From Xiphias gladius (taxonomy: Eukaryota; Chordata; Actinopteri; Istiophoriformes; Xiphiidae), in contig NC_053402.1 in NCBI RefSeq assembly GCF_016859285.1, forward strand, positions 8,732,031 to 8,796,030: a stretch of 64,000 nt of DNA, read 5' to 3'. Of this stretch, positions 1-16,959 are shown one piece after another. A program made the position numbers and the translations under genes. The notes below the pieces were generated by a model. That model was given only the letters and a program-made list of their open reading frames with translations. It had not been told where the DNA came from and did no database searches. How positions within the stretch are numbered: the stretch's first letter is position 1; each line of letters begins with the position of its first letter.

Positions 1-723
1 ATGACCTAAAGAAGAAGAATTTCCCGATAAAGTCTCACGTTTTGTCCCCAGTTTGAGTCATCAGTCATAGCTGGTTTTTCCGTCAAAGCCTGAACTGAGT
101 AGGAATACAAGTGACTTTAAGAAAGGTGGAGATGTGTCACTGTAATTGATATGCATGTTATAAAAGATTTCACAGTGGAAACAAAACCCCTTGTTCCTAA
201 TAACAGCAGCAGATCAGGAAACCTACATGACACCTACAACTGAACATCTAAAAGACACTGTAAAAAAAATATGCTATATTTGCATACATTCAAATACATG
301 AATATTTAGACTCGAGTTGTTACAAGAATATTGCACATTATTCTTGTATTGTTATTTTTGAACAGGATTAGTTAAAAAAACCAAAGTGATACACTACCTC
401 ATTAATCTTGGTCAGTAAAGGTAGCAGGGGGCCCCTGAGAGAAAAACATTGTCGTCTCCTCCTTCTGGACTGACAAATGTAGAAGATTTCCTTTTCTTCT
501 GTCTCTATCTGTCCCCCTTTCTTTCTACTCGCACCCCACTATGTCACTCTCTTGAGCAACTCCCCTGCCCTTTCTCTCTCTCTCTCTCTCTCCGTCACTC
601 AAATGGATCCCTCTGTCTCTTCATTCTCACCCCGCTCTCTTCTCTTAAGTGCCCAGTGACATTTTCCACTTGTAACCACAGCCTGTGTCTGGGGCTTACA
701 GGAAGCCTGTTGAAGCGGCCAAT

Positions 724-823
724 GATAGAGAGACAGAGACAGAGAAAGAGAAAGAGAGAAAGAGAGAGAGAAAAAAAGAAAGAGAGAGAGAGAGAGAGAG
801 AACGAGAGAGAGAGAAAGAGAAT

Positions 824-863
<40 letters not shown>
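724..863. repeat. (GA)n microsatellite
   Basis: An imperfect GA/GAAA tract, preceded by a CT-rich stretch at about 570-595. It produces long but meaningless open frames on both strands, made of Arg/Glu on one and Ser/Leu on the other. Confidence 0.95.
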
Positions 864-2589
864 GGGGGAGGAGGGGGGGTGAAGGGGTTAGAGCAGAGCG
901 CCGCCCACCTGCATAGCATGAGCCGCAGCTACCTGGACCCCATGGTTTCTAACATAATAATTGTACTGAAAACAAGAAATACAAAGTAACACCACATCCT
1001 GTTTCAATCACAACGTAAAGTGGGTTGTATAAAGAGAAACTCGCCTGTTTTCTTATGAAGTGGTTTATGTCAATGAAACTCTTCTTAAAGTGAAGATTCG
1101 GAAGATTAAAGAGGCTAAAGCGACCAGATTTAGAACCCTGGGGTTATTTAACATGCAAGCAAACACACAAGAAAAAAGTTGTATGGCGTCAAAACCACTG
1201 CTGTTACAGCCGCAACCACTGCAGACGCTTACTCTTTGTATGCTACTCAAGTAGTAGACATAGACGAAAGCAGAAAGAAGCCTTCACTCAAAGGTCACCG
1301 AATGTTTCAAAAGATTTACTCTCACTGTTAGTTAGTTAGTCTGTCCACTGCTATCTGTTAATAAACTTCAAATTTAAGACACATGGCCATAGTAGGAAAC
1401 AAATTTCTAGCACATAAGGGACTTGATGAAAATTATAGTGGAGGTGGGGGTCATGCAAGGGGGATGGTTATGTATTTTTTCTTTTTGCTAAAGGAAGGGT
1501 AGTCAGATTTCCTAGGAGGTTTGGGGAGCGAGTATAATTTTACATATTTTATATATTTATTTTTATGTCACCCTTTTCAATCTTCTGTAAAAAAAAAAAA
1601 AAGATAGTTTACATTGAAAAAAAGTTTTGTGAAAGATGTCGATGTCTTGGGTGTGCTCCTATTTATTATCTTATTCAGTGGTAATAACCGTTCACTTAGT
1701 AGCTCTTGGTTCAAAAATGCTCAGTAAACCAACTCTTCTAACGTCCAGTTTTGGACGTTATGTAAAAATGATCGTCCCATTAACATATTGAGGCTGAAAT
1801 CAGGGTTGAGTTGAGAAATTATGGGGGAGAATGTTGCACATTTTTTCCAAGTCAATAGTATGGTCCAAACCCAATATTAATAACTCTGGGGACGGTCTTG
1901 CTTTTTTAAAAAGTCCATCATGAGGTTCACCCCCCCCCCACACACACACACATACACACACACACACCACCACAATAATTTTCATACACTCCCTAATGTA
2001 CTTTGTTCATCAAGCCAGGGCCTCCATGATGCAACAACATATGAAATAAGACTCATGCATTCTGCCCGTAGATTTGAATTAACAAAAATATTCCAACCTA
2101 ATTATGAATAGAGCCATGTTGCAGATCAACAGTAAACAAAGGGGTAGATAAACATTTATATTTTGCATTCAAACCTTTGCAGTCAAATGGTAATATGTGA
2201 GTGCACTAAGTATGGCAGAGTAAATAGAATTGCTTACATCAATGCAGGTTTTACGAATGCTCTAGTATCTAAAAGTGTTGATCTCATGCAACATGCATCT
2301 ATAACATGTATAGGTCTAAAACCACAAAGCATTCACGCATACAACAACTGTTGCATCACAACTCAGCAGTCAGCAGCTGTCCGGTTTGGGTGCCTGAGCG
2401 TGTTCAGACCTGCAGTAGACCAGAGGTTGGTCAGATGCACAACCCCCCCATTTGTTCATAAGGTGTAAGCATCAGCTAGCAGTGGTTACAGGAGAGATAA
2501 GGGTAAGGGCAGGTTGAAGCTTGAAGCGTGCAGAGGAGGTGTAAGAGGAAGACGAGCGATCGGCACTTGTCGAAAGGTCAAAGTCCACC

Positions 2590-2673
2590 ATGCCCGAGGG
2601 GGAAGCTGCAAAGAAGACAGTCTCCATCAACAGACCACAAAGACGGTTGGGGGATGTGCTCAGTGGAGTAGAG
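2590..2673 (+). other. Candidate first coding exon (weak)
   Basis: An ATG in a good Kozak context (CCACCATGC) opens 28 codons, beginning MPEGEAAKKTVSI and ending VLSGVE, followed directly by a GTGAGA donor-like site. I could not find a partner exon or recognise the protein, and another plus frame and the minus strand are also open here. It may be chance or the start of an unrecognised gene. Confidence 0.15.
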
Positions 2674-2807
2674 GTGAGAACAATAACAAGTGAGGGTACA
2701 CCCATATTGACAAAAACTGTAGCTCTATAAAAAAACATGATGCAACTCTTGATTTTTATACAATTATTATAGTATATTATATTGTATTTTAATAAAATAT
2801 ATATTCA

Positions 2808-2844
<37 letters not shown>

Positions 2845-2850
2845 TTTTTT
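2808..2850. repeat. Poly-A / (TA)n / poly-T low-complexity run
   Basis: A run of A, then TA dinucleotides, then T. It is self-complementary, so it may mark a small palindrome or a transposon junction. No function is assigned. Confidence 0.8.
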
Positions 2851-3119
2851 TTAACAGCTTAAAAAGAGTAAAGATAACTGGCATTACATCTGCTCTCTCT
2901 ATTTAACAGTTTACTGACTCATCAAATGCAGAAGTCAAATGCTAAAATATGTATAATTCCCGTATGTAAGGCCAGAGGTGACTAAATTCAATATGCCGTG
3001 GTTCACAAAGCTGCATATTAACCTGCTTCAAAATTATTCACATACAGTCCCAATACTTAACACAAGATCTTCCCCTGCTAAATGAAGAGTCAAAGGAAAG
3101 ATTAACAAAACTGAAGTGA

Positions 3120-3240
3120 GTGTACAGCCATGCTAGCAGCTCTCTGAGGCTGTATGTAGGCACGGCATTGCCTTGAGGTCAATGCTGATGTTAGCAGGCT
3201 GGTAAATTTTTTTTACCATGTTCAAGTTCTTCCAACATTT
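3120..3240 (-). repeat. Fragment of a teleost interspersed repeat
   Basis: Read on the minus strand this resembles the GCATGCTAACA-rich repeat that also appears on the plus strand near 31,850-32,360 (shared features: a GCTAACATCAGCA-like string and an AGCTCT/GAGGCTGT end). It is assigned by pattern, not by alignment. Confidence 0.4.
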
Positions 3241-5680
3241 GGCACAGATAGCACAAATCACAAGTGTGCTGAATTTGCAAGTGTGTAGCCTAGTCATAAA
3301 CCACAACCTGGAAAAATGAGTTGGCTGAAAGTAACACAAGATGAGACAAAGCGAACTCATACCATGTACCTTACATGAACGAACACATGCTAAGCTAACA
3401 ATCTAACTGGATTCTGTGTCAGAGTGAAAATAGTACATTTTTGTTTTCCTACATTTTAAGCAGTGCAAGAGTAACATTTTTGGCCAAACACTGCAACATG
3501 GGATTATACAGTGTATCGAGCACATTAATAATATGACATGATTTGACATTAGACCTGCTTTAAACTGAACACACCTGCTGTCAGCTTCATGCGAGTGACA
3601 GATGTGTTTTAACAGTTCAGTCAGCATCATCTGTAGATCGGCACTGACTGAACACCTCAGCAGGGATTGCACTGTCCAATATGCAACTTCAAACACTTCT
3701 CTCAGTCTCCTTTCCCTGCACAGTTAAGAACAGATCAGATAACCACCACAGCCACTCATTATATCGATCTGACTTGACAGGAGAGGCAGCAGGTTGTGAC
3801 AGAAAGCAAGTTTCAGTGGTTTCTCTTGAAACCACCACCATTCTGCTGCCTTTACACATCACACAAAGCGACAAATAACCACTTTGACTGTTGCTAGCGT
3901 TCATTGGTTTAGGTCCTTTGGTTTTAGTATGAGTAGGAACGTCTGTGTGTCTCATGTGCCCTAAATTTTTTACAGCACTCATCAGTATCTCATTTTCAGG
4001 TCAGAAAAGAAGCATCTCTTGAGAGCTGTTGAATACAACAAATAAAGTTTACTGATCATTTCAGTTTTAATTTCTTTTTTAATTATATTAATGATTATAA
4101 TTGTAATTATATATCATACTATTTATATACATGCAAACACACAAGTCATATTGTCGCTGACCCGCTGCAGCACCCAAATGATTACAGTTTGATTAAGCCT
4201 AAACCAAAGGGATATCACAGATATTTTTTGTCTAACCATTAAGCTTTCTAGTGGTATTTCATCTCCCAGATAATCGCCCTCTTAACAGCATGTATGGTAG
4301 CAAATCACACCTTTTTGCATTTCCAAGTAACCAAAAGGGTGAATCACAAAGTAGTGTCATGTTTGCCCAACAGCGATAACAGTATATTGAAAAACAACTG
4401 GTGGTCAGCGTCACAGAAGCAGGACTCTGGACAGTTCTCAGTGCTGTGCACCCACACCTCCACAGGCTGTACCTGCAAGCAGCACTGTCCAAACTGTACA
4501 TCATGCACTTTAAACAAGGTTATGGTAACTTGTACTATTAAGGAAACCTTTATGGGACCAAGGCTCACCAGTTAATTGGCAGTAATTTGCTTAAACACAA
4601 ATTTGTTTAGGATGTAGGATATCACACAAAAAAATTATAATCAGAAAGGATGAGGCGTCTGTCGTTTACACCTCCCTGCCTGGTTAGTATAACCTCAAAC
4701 TGAGGAAGTGTTTTTCCGGAGACAATGGCCCAAGCTGTGATAGCTGTGGCTGATCCAGGATCAAGATAGTGAGGCAGCAACAGAGGCGGCACCAGGGGGC
4801 TTTCTGCTGCCCTCACCTACAACACAGCTTGTTACAGCAGAAATCATAACTTAAAACAAGATTGTTAACATTCAGCTTAAAATAGAGAGAAAAAAAAACA
4901 ACAACTTAGGGTTCTCTCCTACACCTTTGCTAGCTCTGTTTATTTGACCAAATGAGGTCATACTGAGATAATAAACCACAGGACTGACGAGGCGAAGCAA
5001 AAGGTGTTAAATTTCCTCAGAAGGACATGCAAAACACCCAAGAGCACTACATAGTTGGACCAAAAAAAACCCCATTTTAAAATATTTAGGTAACATGTTA
5101 CAAAAAAGGTGTTGAGTGCACAAATACACACATTCATTGTGTGCGATTATTATGCTCTTTGTTGTTCAGTGCCATACTCTTATTACTTCAAAGACAATGG
5201 CGATTGCAGAATTCAAATATTTGGAAGAACAGTTTGTCAGATGATGCACAGGCTGAAATCTCTCAGTTAAATCTCTTCAGAGACTTTTGAATTCCCAGAG
5301 AAAAGTACTTTTCTTTAGCATTCTACCACTGAAAACCAGAACACCAAGAGAAGAGGCACACACACAACCAAAGGACAGCTACATGAGGTCACTTTATACT
5401 ATTAACAGATGATTGCAGATAAAGTAAAAAATTTGTACTAAATAAAAAAAGTAATACCAGAAAGTAAGGAGATATATTTATATAAAAGATATTAAGACAA
5501 TATGCCAAGATAATGACTCACAATGCCTCATGTCATTTTTCTTAACTGGGCCATATCACTGTGTTTTACTTACATTTCCCCTTTTCACCATCAAAAAGCT
5601 TAATGTCGCAGCCGAAACCATAACTAACTTTACATAGAAAAGCAAGTCACAGAAAAAAAGCCAAACATTTTTTAATTCTT

Positions 5681-7089
5681 TTATTCAACTTTATTTCACA
5701 ATTTTATGCCATTTTTTTGTGTTCTTCATTATAATACCACACACAAATGTCAACTGGCTAAAACAATATAAAACATAACTTCCACAATTTTTCATTATTT
5801 ATATTATGTACATGCACTCATATATTCAGAGGCAAAAAAATCTCAGGCCTTCGTTTACTCTCAAGTGCACTTTCATCTGCCTTCCTTGCTGGTTGAGAGG
5901 CCATTCCAATGAGGATCCTACAGCTTGTTGGCTCGAGGGACTTGTAGATTTAACAGTTTTTGGATTTATAGAGGTTTTTAATAACCTCTTAGGCATTGTG
6001 GGGTTAAAATGACTGAACAAATAGAGCCAAAAAAAACAAACAAACCACACAGCAACAGTTCTTCTTACTTTTCGTATGCAACTTCTCCTCTATCTCATAG
6101 TATAGCATGTTGGGAAGCAGACGACATACTGGTGTTGAATGTGACTTGAGTTCATCAGTGTAACTGACAAATAGTTTAATTCCCAGTTGGATTCACAAAA
6201 AGAATCTTAACACTAAGTTTATCTTAGTTTCACTGCAATAAAGGATGGCTGATGGAAGCAAAGCCTTGAAGCAAAGCCCACTTTCCATCTGTGACTCTTC
6301 CCTTCTCTGAGGTGGACAGAGCGTCACTTCCTACCTAAATAACTGCTACGGTTTAGCTTGTAACCAACATACAAGTGCCAGGATTGTCTTTTATGTGGAT
6401 TTGACGTGTTGATGGTATTCTGCTGATGCTTTTTTGAGGAAACTCTGATGTGATGGATATGTGATAGGAATGAAAGAAGGGACCAAGAGCACAAAAGAAA
6501 CGACCAACTTCCATTGTGTTTCCAACTGCTTTGTCCCAGTTTATGTTCATATTCATGATACACTATCTACAATATTTCTGGGGTTTGATGGTTTGATAAA
6601 AACTGGAAGGTTACGAACAGGCAAACACTCCTCCTCTGCCACAACCGACTCAACATTACACAGAGAGTGGTTTTGACATGAAATCTTATTTCTACAGCAC
6701 TGTCCATACATTAGCATGACTTACATAATTAATGGAGGCATGAGTGATCTCAGCTCACTCATGACAAAACTGGAGATTAGGATTATACAAGAGTTACAAA
6801 TAGCAAATGTCATGTTGATCACGGTTCTAGATCATTGACTATGCATTCAAATGCATAAATATTTCTTGAAGACATGTAAAATTATCATCTTTTGTTGTTT
6901 AAAAACAGAAAGAAAGAAAGAAAGAAAGAAAAAGAAAAAGAAAACAGGCTCACTTGTCATCAGCGTAATAGTATAATAATACTCAAAACTGGATTCTTAT
7001 TGGAGTGGTCCTTCAGGTGCTGCCTGCCTCCTGTTTATAACCTCTATCAGTTCAGGCTGCTCTGGTAGGATAAAGGCCAGCACTCCTCT
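5681..7089 (-). other. ube2i: ube2i 3' UTR (predicted)
   Basis: The ube2i stop codon is at 7,090-7,092 on the minus strand. Downstream on that strand there is no further coding sequence, and AATAAA-type signals (TTTATT on the plus strand) occur near 5,680-5,695. I infer a 3' UTR of about 1.4 kb. A (GAAA)n tract at 6,906-6,942 lies within it. The end point is a prediction. Confidence 0.5.
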
Positions 7090-10440
<3,351 letters not shown>

Positions 10441-10729
10441 TCATCAACGCCTCCCTGTGGAAAAACAACCCAAAACAAATTAATTATTCAATTCAAGCTG
10501 TCCACAATCTAGTGATAAGGTCTCGATCGTTTCTACAAAAAATTACAATGCATGTTGACGATTTACTACATAACAATGACATTAATTGACCTTATTTGTT
10601 TATGAGACCAGTAGAAATTACAAGGTTCATTTAGCCTCTACAATCCACTATACAGGACAGAATATACACTAGCAAAAGTTCACTCACACTAGATTCCGTG
10701 TTAAATGACAGTCTTTCAACTGAACTTAC

Positions 10730-11120
10730 CTCTTATTTTATTTGGCTAAATATCAGAATTACGTGGATTTGAGGACTAGCTTGTTTGCTTCGCTAGCTCT
10801 AACGTTAACGTTACGGCCGAAAAACACACCCTTCGACGTTCAAAAACAAAACTACCGGGCTAGTTAGGGCGTAAAGGACCAAACCGAATGAAGCTTCTAT
10901 TTTATCAACATTCCTCAAACACACTTATCGAAATATATTGGTGTTACTTTTGACAATATACCACAGTTGTGTAAAACAATGTGACTCGTAATATCTTTTC
11001 GATAGCTAGCCTATCGCCAAAAAGGACCCCAATTTGTTTATTTCGCTAGGACCTTCAGGCAGTTTACGGGACAACCGAGTGACACACGTCAGAGATGGTC
11101 GGCCATCTTTGTTGTGGCAA
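10730..11120 (-). promoter_or_regulatory. ube2i: ube2i 5' UTR exon and promoter region
   Basis: On the minus strand an AG|GTAAGT donor lies at 10,729/10,730. The matching acceptor before the start codon is at 10,455-10,456, so 10,454-10,435 is leader. The sequence above the donor (10,780-11,120) contains CpGs and ACGTTAACGTTACGG-like strings, unlike the AT-rich surroundings, and I take it as the first exon plus core promoter. The transcription start is not fixed by the sequence. Confidence 0.55.
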
Positions 11121-11129
11121 TCGTGCTGG

Positions 11130-12840
11130 GCAGTTCGGGCCTTTGGGGGATTCAATCATTCTGAGTCGTATGCTCTAAACGCATGAACTTCCAATCCTGC
11201 TTATTAAAATCTGTTAATTTATTAATTTTTTGCTCTTTCAAATCAGCCTCTCTAGTATTTATGATATAACGGTAGTATGCATTATGCAAGTGCACTATTA
11301 TTAAATGTGATAAGATAGATAGGGCTCTAATGTATTATTATTATAATTATTATATTTTAAAGTCAAGTAAAAGTAAAGTTCGGTGTCCAAGTCAAAAAAT
11401 GAAGTAGTATCTATTTTTTAATTGGCTTTAAATTTATTGATAAGAGTAAAACCGTTTTCACAAAATGAACTTGATTTGTGTGAAATATTGAATGTGTGAC
11501 CTAAGCTAATGTATGATATGGGCTTCAGAAAAAAATACAATGCCAAAAACTTTATAATCAGTCCAAATAAATACTGCATTTATACCTTCGCCAAACACGT
11601 TGCCTGCATATCTAAGATCAGTAGCACCTCCACCATCCAGTACTTTTGTATTACAAAGTTAGCTGTGTTCACGAATGTATATAATCAACTAACTTAAACT
11701 CCACTCTGCAGTGCTCATATTGTGATTACTTACAGATTACTGATTATTGATTATTGACCCTCATTCATGGACAGACACGTGTCTGAGTGAGGGTAATAAG
11801 CAAAATAGGCACTAATGAAGCTGCTGTCAATAACAGAGTGGGAGGTTTGAGCTATGTGAAGCAGGAGATACCACTGCAGATTCACTAGGAAAATCCTAAA
11901 CTCTAAAGACTTGTTCAATATGAGTTGTTCGTTCTCGTCTGCCCAGTCGTAATGCTCTTCAGTTGTGGTCTCTGCATTTTTCTCTTTACTACAATCAACA
12001 TAGCAATAACTGACATCACAAACAATGATTAAGATAACTAATTACTCGCTATAATTGACAGTTCAAAGACGGCAATGTCATATTGCTTATAATAAAAGAG
12101 AATGATGCAGGTTGGCATACGTGCACAGATTTCACTGCAATCTTCTGAGCTACTTCCAAAATTAGAACCCTGCTTAGCAATTTATGAATTCCCTTTCACA
12201 TTTGTACACATTTAGGGCCCATATCCGTATAAACACAGTGCATAGTACTGTTGTATATTTTATTGCCATGGCGTATCAAAAGCTAAAATGCATAAACTTT
12301 GTTTTGGAAATCGGGCATCTTGCCAGACACCTCAAATCAAGAACAGCAACAGGACTGAACTGGTTTTGATTTCCTCTGCGTCAGCATCCCAAAAATTTTT
12401 TTTTTGTGTTACATGGTATCTCAGCAAAGGTGCAGTATTGTTGTGGGCCTTTTATCTGCTTCATTTTTTAAATGACTCATAGTTATATTTTCGTCAAAAG
12501 TAACTTTGCAACAATTAAGAATGTCATGAAGTGAAAATACAATAGCAAAGCATCATAATCATCATGAAACTAGACCTGTAAGAAAAGGACTACAATCATT
12601 TCCTGTAATTCCATGGGGTGTGAGGGAAACTTGGTGGATCAATATTTCATCCCTCCACAGAATTTGCCGTGCTATTTTCCAAAGCCTTCTAACAGAGTTA
12701 TATATTTACTTTTCTGGTTACTGAATACAGGAGTTTTTCCTCCACGCAAGAGCTAGACATAGTTTGAAAAGATAAAAAAGAAACAGGTAGATTGTGTCAA
12801 TCTACTTGTTTGTAGCATAACAAAGCGAGAACCTCAACCA
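11130..12840. other. Intergenic, no recognisable feature
   Basis: AT-rich sequence between the ube2i promoter and the predicted end of mpst. I see no exon-like segment, RNA gene or clear transposon here. Confidence 0.5.
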
Positions 12841-12844
12841 TCCA

Positions 12845-13392
12845 TTTATTGTAACATTTGTAAAAGAATACAATATATCCACATGATATCCTCCTATCAT
12901 GAAAGTATACTTTTTTCAAGAATCAGACCTCTCCTGTCTTAACACATTTCTTGGAAGATCGTCCCATAATTGTACAACAATAGTGACATCTTTTCAAGAG
13001 GTGAATCAAACATATCTTGGACCATTCAACACATAAAACCTATCATGTTACTGTAGGGTAACATGATAGTAACATGTACATTTTTCTAAATTATGATACC
13101 TTCCCGTAATGAAATTTTTAATCATCTGCATAATGTAGGGGACATTTTCATTAAAGGTTTCTGACAGCTGCTTAAACTTGCAACTGTTAAATGAGTAATT
13201 AGGTTTCATAACAAGCTCACTGTGCAAAGCCCTCTACAGCATATAGTACCTCCTCAGTATTTGTAGACTATTTGGATAGTCTTGCAGCCCTTATCTGTAA
13301 CTCTTGTTGGCAGAAAACACACAGCTTTCCCTTGTAAAAGTAACATCACATCCTTGTATGTAGTAGTCCCCTGTCTCTCCACTTTTGTTTGT
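12845..13392 (-). other. mpst: mpst 3' UTR with poly(A) signal
   Basis: Downstream of the mpst stop on the minus strand the first clear AATAAA (TTTATT on the plus strand) is at 12,845-12,850, giving a predicted 3' UTR of about 545 bp. Confidence 0.5.
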
Positions 13393-14962
13393 TCACACCT
13401 TCTGTCCATCTCCCTCTGAGATGACATGCTCTGGACATGCCTTCTTAAACCATTCAGACCAGGAGCCGTCGTAAACACAGACCCCAGGGTGGCCGAGCAG
13501 ATGAGCAGCCAGAACGACATGACATGCTGTGACACCGGAACCACAGGTAGCCCACAGCGGTCGCTCCAGGTCCACCCCTGCCTCTCTGAACAGGCTGGAC
13601 AGGTCCTCAGTTCCCAGCTCCTTTCCAGAGGCGTCCATGAAAGACGTGAATGGCATGTTGATTGCACCGGGGAAATGGCCCGGCAGCGTGTCTGTGCATA
13701 TGACATAGACAAGTGAGAAATATCATGAAAATACTGGGGGCAAAAACATTAATTAATTAATCTTTGAAAAAAACGTTTTGTTTTAAAAAAAAAAAACCCT
13801 CAATATTCACTTACTTCATTTCTTGCAGGGCTGTCAGCAACATCTCTTGGCCTTCAGCAGTGGATGGTTCACTTGAGCGCAGTTGTTATTCGTGACTGAT
13901 GACATATAACCCATCTCCAGGAAACTATATCCACTGATGAAGGCCATGAGATATGGCCGAAAGCACAGTAGAAATCTAGTGAGTGAGCCTTGAGTAAAGA
14001 TTTTTTTGTCAAACTACTACAAGCGTGACAGTAAATAAAAATAGTTCTTTGAAATGACAATTCATTATTTTGATTAATGACAAGACCATAGAATGTCCAC
14101 AATAACATCAAATTATATTCATTTATGACATACATATGATATATATGAAAGCAATCACGTATACCCTGTAGCTGTAACCAGAAATAAATAATTTTCTTTT
14201 ATTAATCGCAAAACAAATGATCAAAATTACAATTTATTATTTTTTCATGCAATAGCCAACCTTTTTTTTTTTTTTTTTTAAAGGCGCACTTATTACATGT
14301 TTTCCTGAAGAAAAGATCTTATAGAAATTTTAGATGAGCAAAATTCTGAGCCTCCCTTAATCCTTCTCACCATCTCTGGGCTCCGGCTCAATCCCCCTGA
14401 ACCTGCCAGCTGACCTGGCATCCACAACCTGGACCTGCCCGGTTTTGATGTTCTCCAGCACGTCCCCGTAGCTCTTCACCCACGACTGATTCAAAGTCGC
14501 CTTGAACTCTCTGCGCTCCGGTTCGCAGTAGTCAGACGTCACCGGAAAGCCGTCGGCCAACCAGTTCTTCATGCCACCGTCCAGCACCGAGACCAAACTG
14601 TGTCCGAACAGCCGGAACATCCACCACACCCGGGGCGCGCTGAACGACCCGAAGTCGCTGGTGTCATACACGACTACGTGCGTGTCGTTCCCGATGCCTA
14701 GACCGCCCACGTACTGGGAGAAGTGGCTGAAAGTTGGCAGCATGTGATCAAACGCAGAGCTCTTGTCGCAGCACTCGTCTATGTCAAAAAACGAGGAGCC
14801 CGGTATGTGCCTCTGCGCAAATTCAGCTCTCGGGTCCCGTTGCATTTTCGGCAGGTACCACGAAGTGTCAAGAATGCGAAGCTTGGCACCGACGAGGTCG
14901 CTTCTGACGGAATCTGCCAGCCACCGACCTGACACCAGAGCTCGGATCTGTGCCGCCGCCAT
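13393..14962 (-). CDS. mpst: 3-mercaptopyruvate sulfurtransferase (two coding exons)
   Basis: The enzyme moves sulfur from 3-mercaptopyruvate to thiol acceptors, in cysteine breakdown and H2S production, in cytosol and mitochondria. Exon 1 is 14962-14371 and exon 2 is 13691-13393 on the minus strand. The phase-1 junction fits, with donor G|GTGAGA and acceptor CACAG, giving 296 residues against about 297 in mammals. There are two rhodanese domains: an inactive N-terminal one (WLADSV, RHIPGSSFFDID) and a catalytic C-terminal one with loop CGSGVTAC. By exon count Cys247 is the nucleophile. The CGSGVT loop marks MPST; thiosulfate sulfurtransferase has CRKGVT. The ATG lies in the family-typical N-terminus and has no long targeting extension. 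A broken relative lies just upstream. Confidence 0.95.
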
Positions 14963-15600
14963 GACGAGGCGCTGGGAAAAACACGCCCCGAGCGCTAGAG
15001 GGAAACTGTGCTCTCAAAGGACAACTTGGAAAGTCAACATTTGCGTGTGTCGAGCTTCAGAGAAATTCAGAGAGTACGGCAACGAATGAGGACGCTGGCA
15101 CCGTTCTTGCACGAAGTGTTGTTATTGACCAACCATTATGGCCTACACTTAATTTAAATCACATAAAATAACTCATTTAAACCAATTAATTTTGCTACCA
15201 CGGCGCTTTATAACTTTGAATTAGAGGCTATGACATGCACACATGAGCTGCACTTAGAAAACTGGACTTACAAATCCAACCCAGGCACATCTTTTTTTAT
15301 ATATTGCACGTCCCCTAAAGCACCAGCAGGTTGTGCCATATCAATACATTTCTTCAAACGACAGTATAGGTTTGCGTTTCAGATACAGGATTTTGTTGAA
15401 ATTATGCTCTCACAGGAGCTAGAAAACTGCTCAAACTATACAGTTATTCTCCTAAAACAATGGAGGAAAAACTCCTGAAGACTTCGATGTTGTTTTCACA
15501 TTCAAATCCTCAAACAAGCATCCACACACATATCTGGTTTACAGATCTCCGAGCTGCAAGTGTGGCTGATGAAGGTTCAAATATGCTGAATCAACTTTTT
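14963..15600. other. mpst promoter side / spacer
   Basis: The first ~150 bp upstream of the mpst start (to about 15,120) are GC-richer than the flanks and probably hold the promoter. Beyond that I see nothing coding. Confidence 0.35.
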
Positions 15601-15839
15601 TACACCTCCTGAAGGCTTTTGACCTCGGCGACAACGTGCTCTGGCGGAGCCTTGGTGAACCACTCATACCAGGATCCATCAGATGCCCCAGGGTGCCACA
15701 TAGATGGGCAGCCAGCACCATGTGACGGGCCACAAGCACCCGAGCCACAGGAGCAGCAGACTGGCTAACCCAGGTCCACTTGTGACTTCTCAAAGATCTT
15801 CTCCAGCTCCTCTGGGGACGGCATCATTATTTAACTTCT

Positions 15840-16900
15840 CTGCACACTGTAGCACAGTGTAGTAGTATAGCCTAGTATACAAAAGTATTAAGTATAGGCA
15901 AATGTTAAAGGCCCTAAAAACCTATAATCTCAATCAGCTTCTTACTATGAGTGAAACAGTCCCATATAACAACATTTTCTGCCACATTTATGACAGTTTT
16001 GGTTATTTCTCACAAGAGGTTTCTGTAGCCGATTTCAGTTTTTGTCTGAGTTTTTCTGACTGATGTCATGAATTCCTGTGCACCAATCATGATTTAACAG
16101 TATTTGACCCACAATCTGATGACAGTTCTGTGGCTGTTTGCTCACGTTACCAGGAGACTACCAATCAAATCTGATTGACAAACTACACCCACTAGTCCTG
16201 ATAGAGCACATCAGTTTACTTTTTGATTATTTAACTCTTTAAAAATAACTGGAAGAATGTGTTTTTTCCCTAGAATTTAAATTTGATGGTTGCTTACTTT
16301 GTAATGATTATTTAAAGTTTTAGAAAAATAGTATTTGAAACCAAGTTTTAAATTACGCTGTTATCACATCTGGTTTGTTGGCTGGATATTATTGAAGTGA
16401 CATCGCTACATTGTAATCTATACTGAGTTTTGAATAAATGCTTTGAACAAAATTTAAACAAACTACAACAAAACAATAACTGCTGTTCAGTAGATTGTGT
16501 AAGCACTTGTTACAATATAATGAAATTCAGTAAACATTACGTTTGAGTCTGTCAGATCCTAACCTCTTATTTTGTTATTCTGGTGTCTTATCATTGTTCA
16601 TTAGTATTTGTGACCACTGCTCCTCTTTGCTATGGTGTTGTTTTTTGCATTCAGCATTAAATATTGTGATAGACCCCTTGGTGCACTACATAGTTTAGCG
16701 GTGATTCAAAGGCACCAGGTAGTTATCTGACCTCTTTGTGCCTCTGTCTGTTCTCTTATTTTGTCTTGAAACCTTCGTCAGGCCTTACACATACTGCCAG
16801 TTGGTATTCAGCAAATAACTAATTTGTGCCCACCCCTTGCACAATGTCATCAGTGCAGAGGGCAGATGAAGTAATAGAAAATGGCAATGAAAAAGATTCT
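15840..16900. other. No recognisable feature
   Basis: AT-rich sequence between the two remnants of the broken sulfurtransferase. No residual exon is visible by eye. Confidence 0.45.
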
Positions 16901-16959
16901 TAACTTTGGAGACACAGCTAAATGGCTGCCTTGTAAACCCAATAAGATATCTGAATAAT

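Larger units (their letters stand above)
1..5680. other. Gene-poor stretch, no supported gene
   Basis: I see no protein-coding gene that I can support here. The region is AT-rich and holds a CT/GA simple-repeat tract (570-865), a CA tract (about 1,938-1,970), an A/T-rich low-complexity run (2,808-2,850) and a piece of a common teleost interspersed repeat on the minus strand (about 3,120-3,240). A start-codon exon-like segment at 2,590-2,673 is listed separately as a weak candidate. The right end may overlap the ube2i 3' UTR. Confidence 0.5.

Noticed and set aside
449-919. Open frames of 155 and 106 codons on opposite strands
   Set aside because: They are the translation of CT/GA simple repeats (Arg-Glu or Ser-Leu runs), with no domain or splice context.
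4622-4816. Minus-strand frame with LPQFEV-like string, reminiscent of alpha-2-macroglobulin family proteins
   Set aside because: There is no donor at its end and no partner exons; the likeness is one short string.
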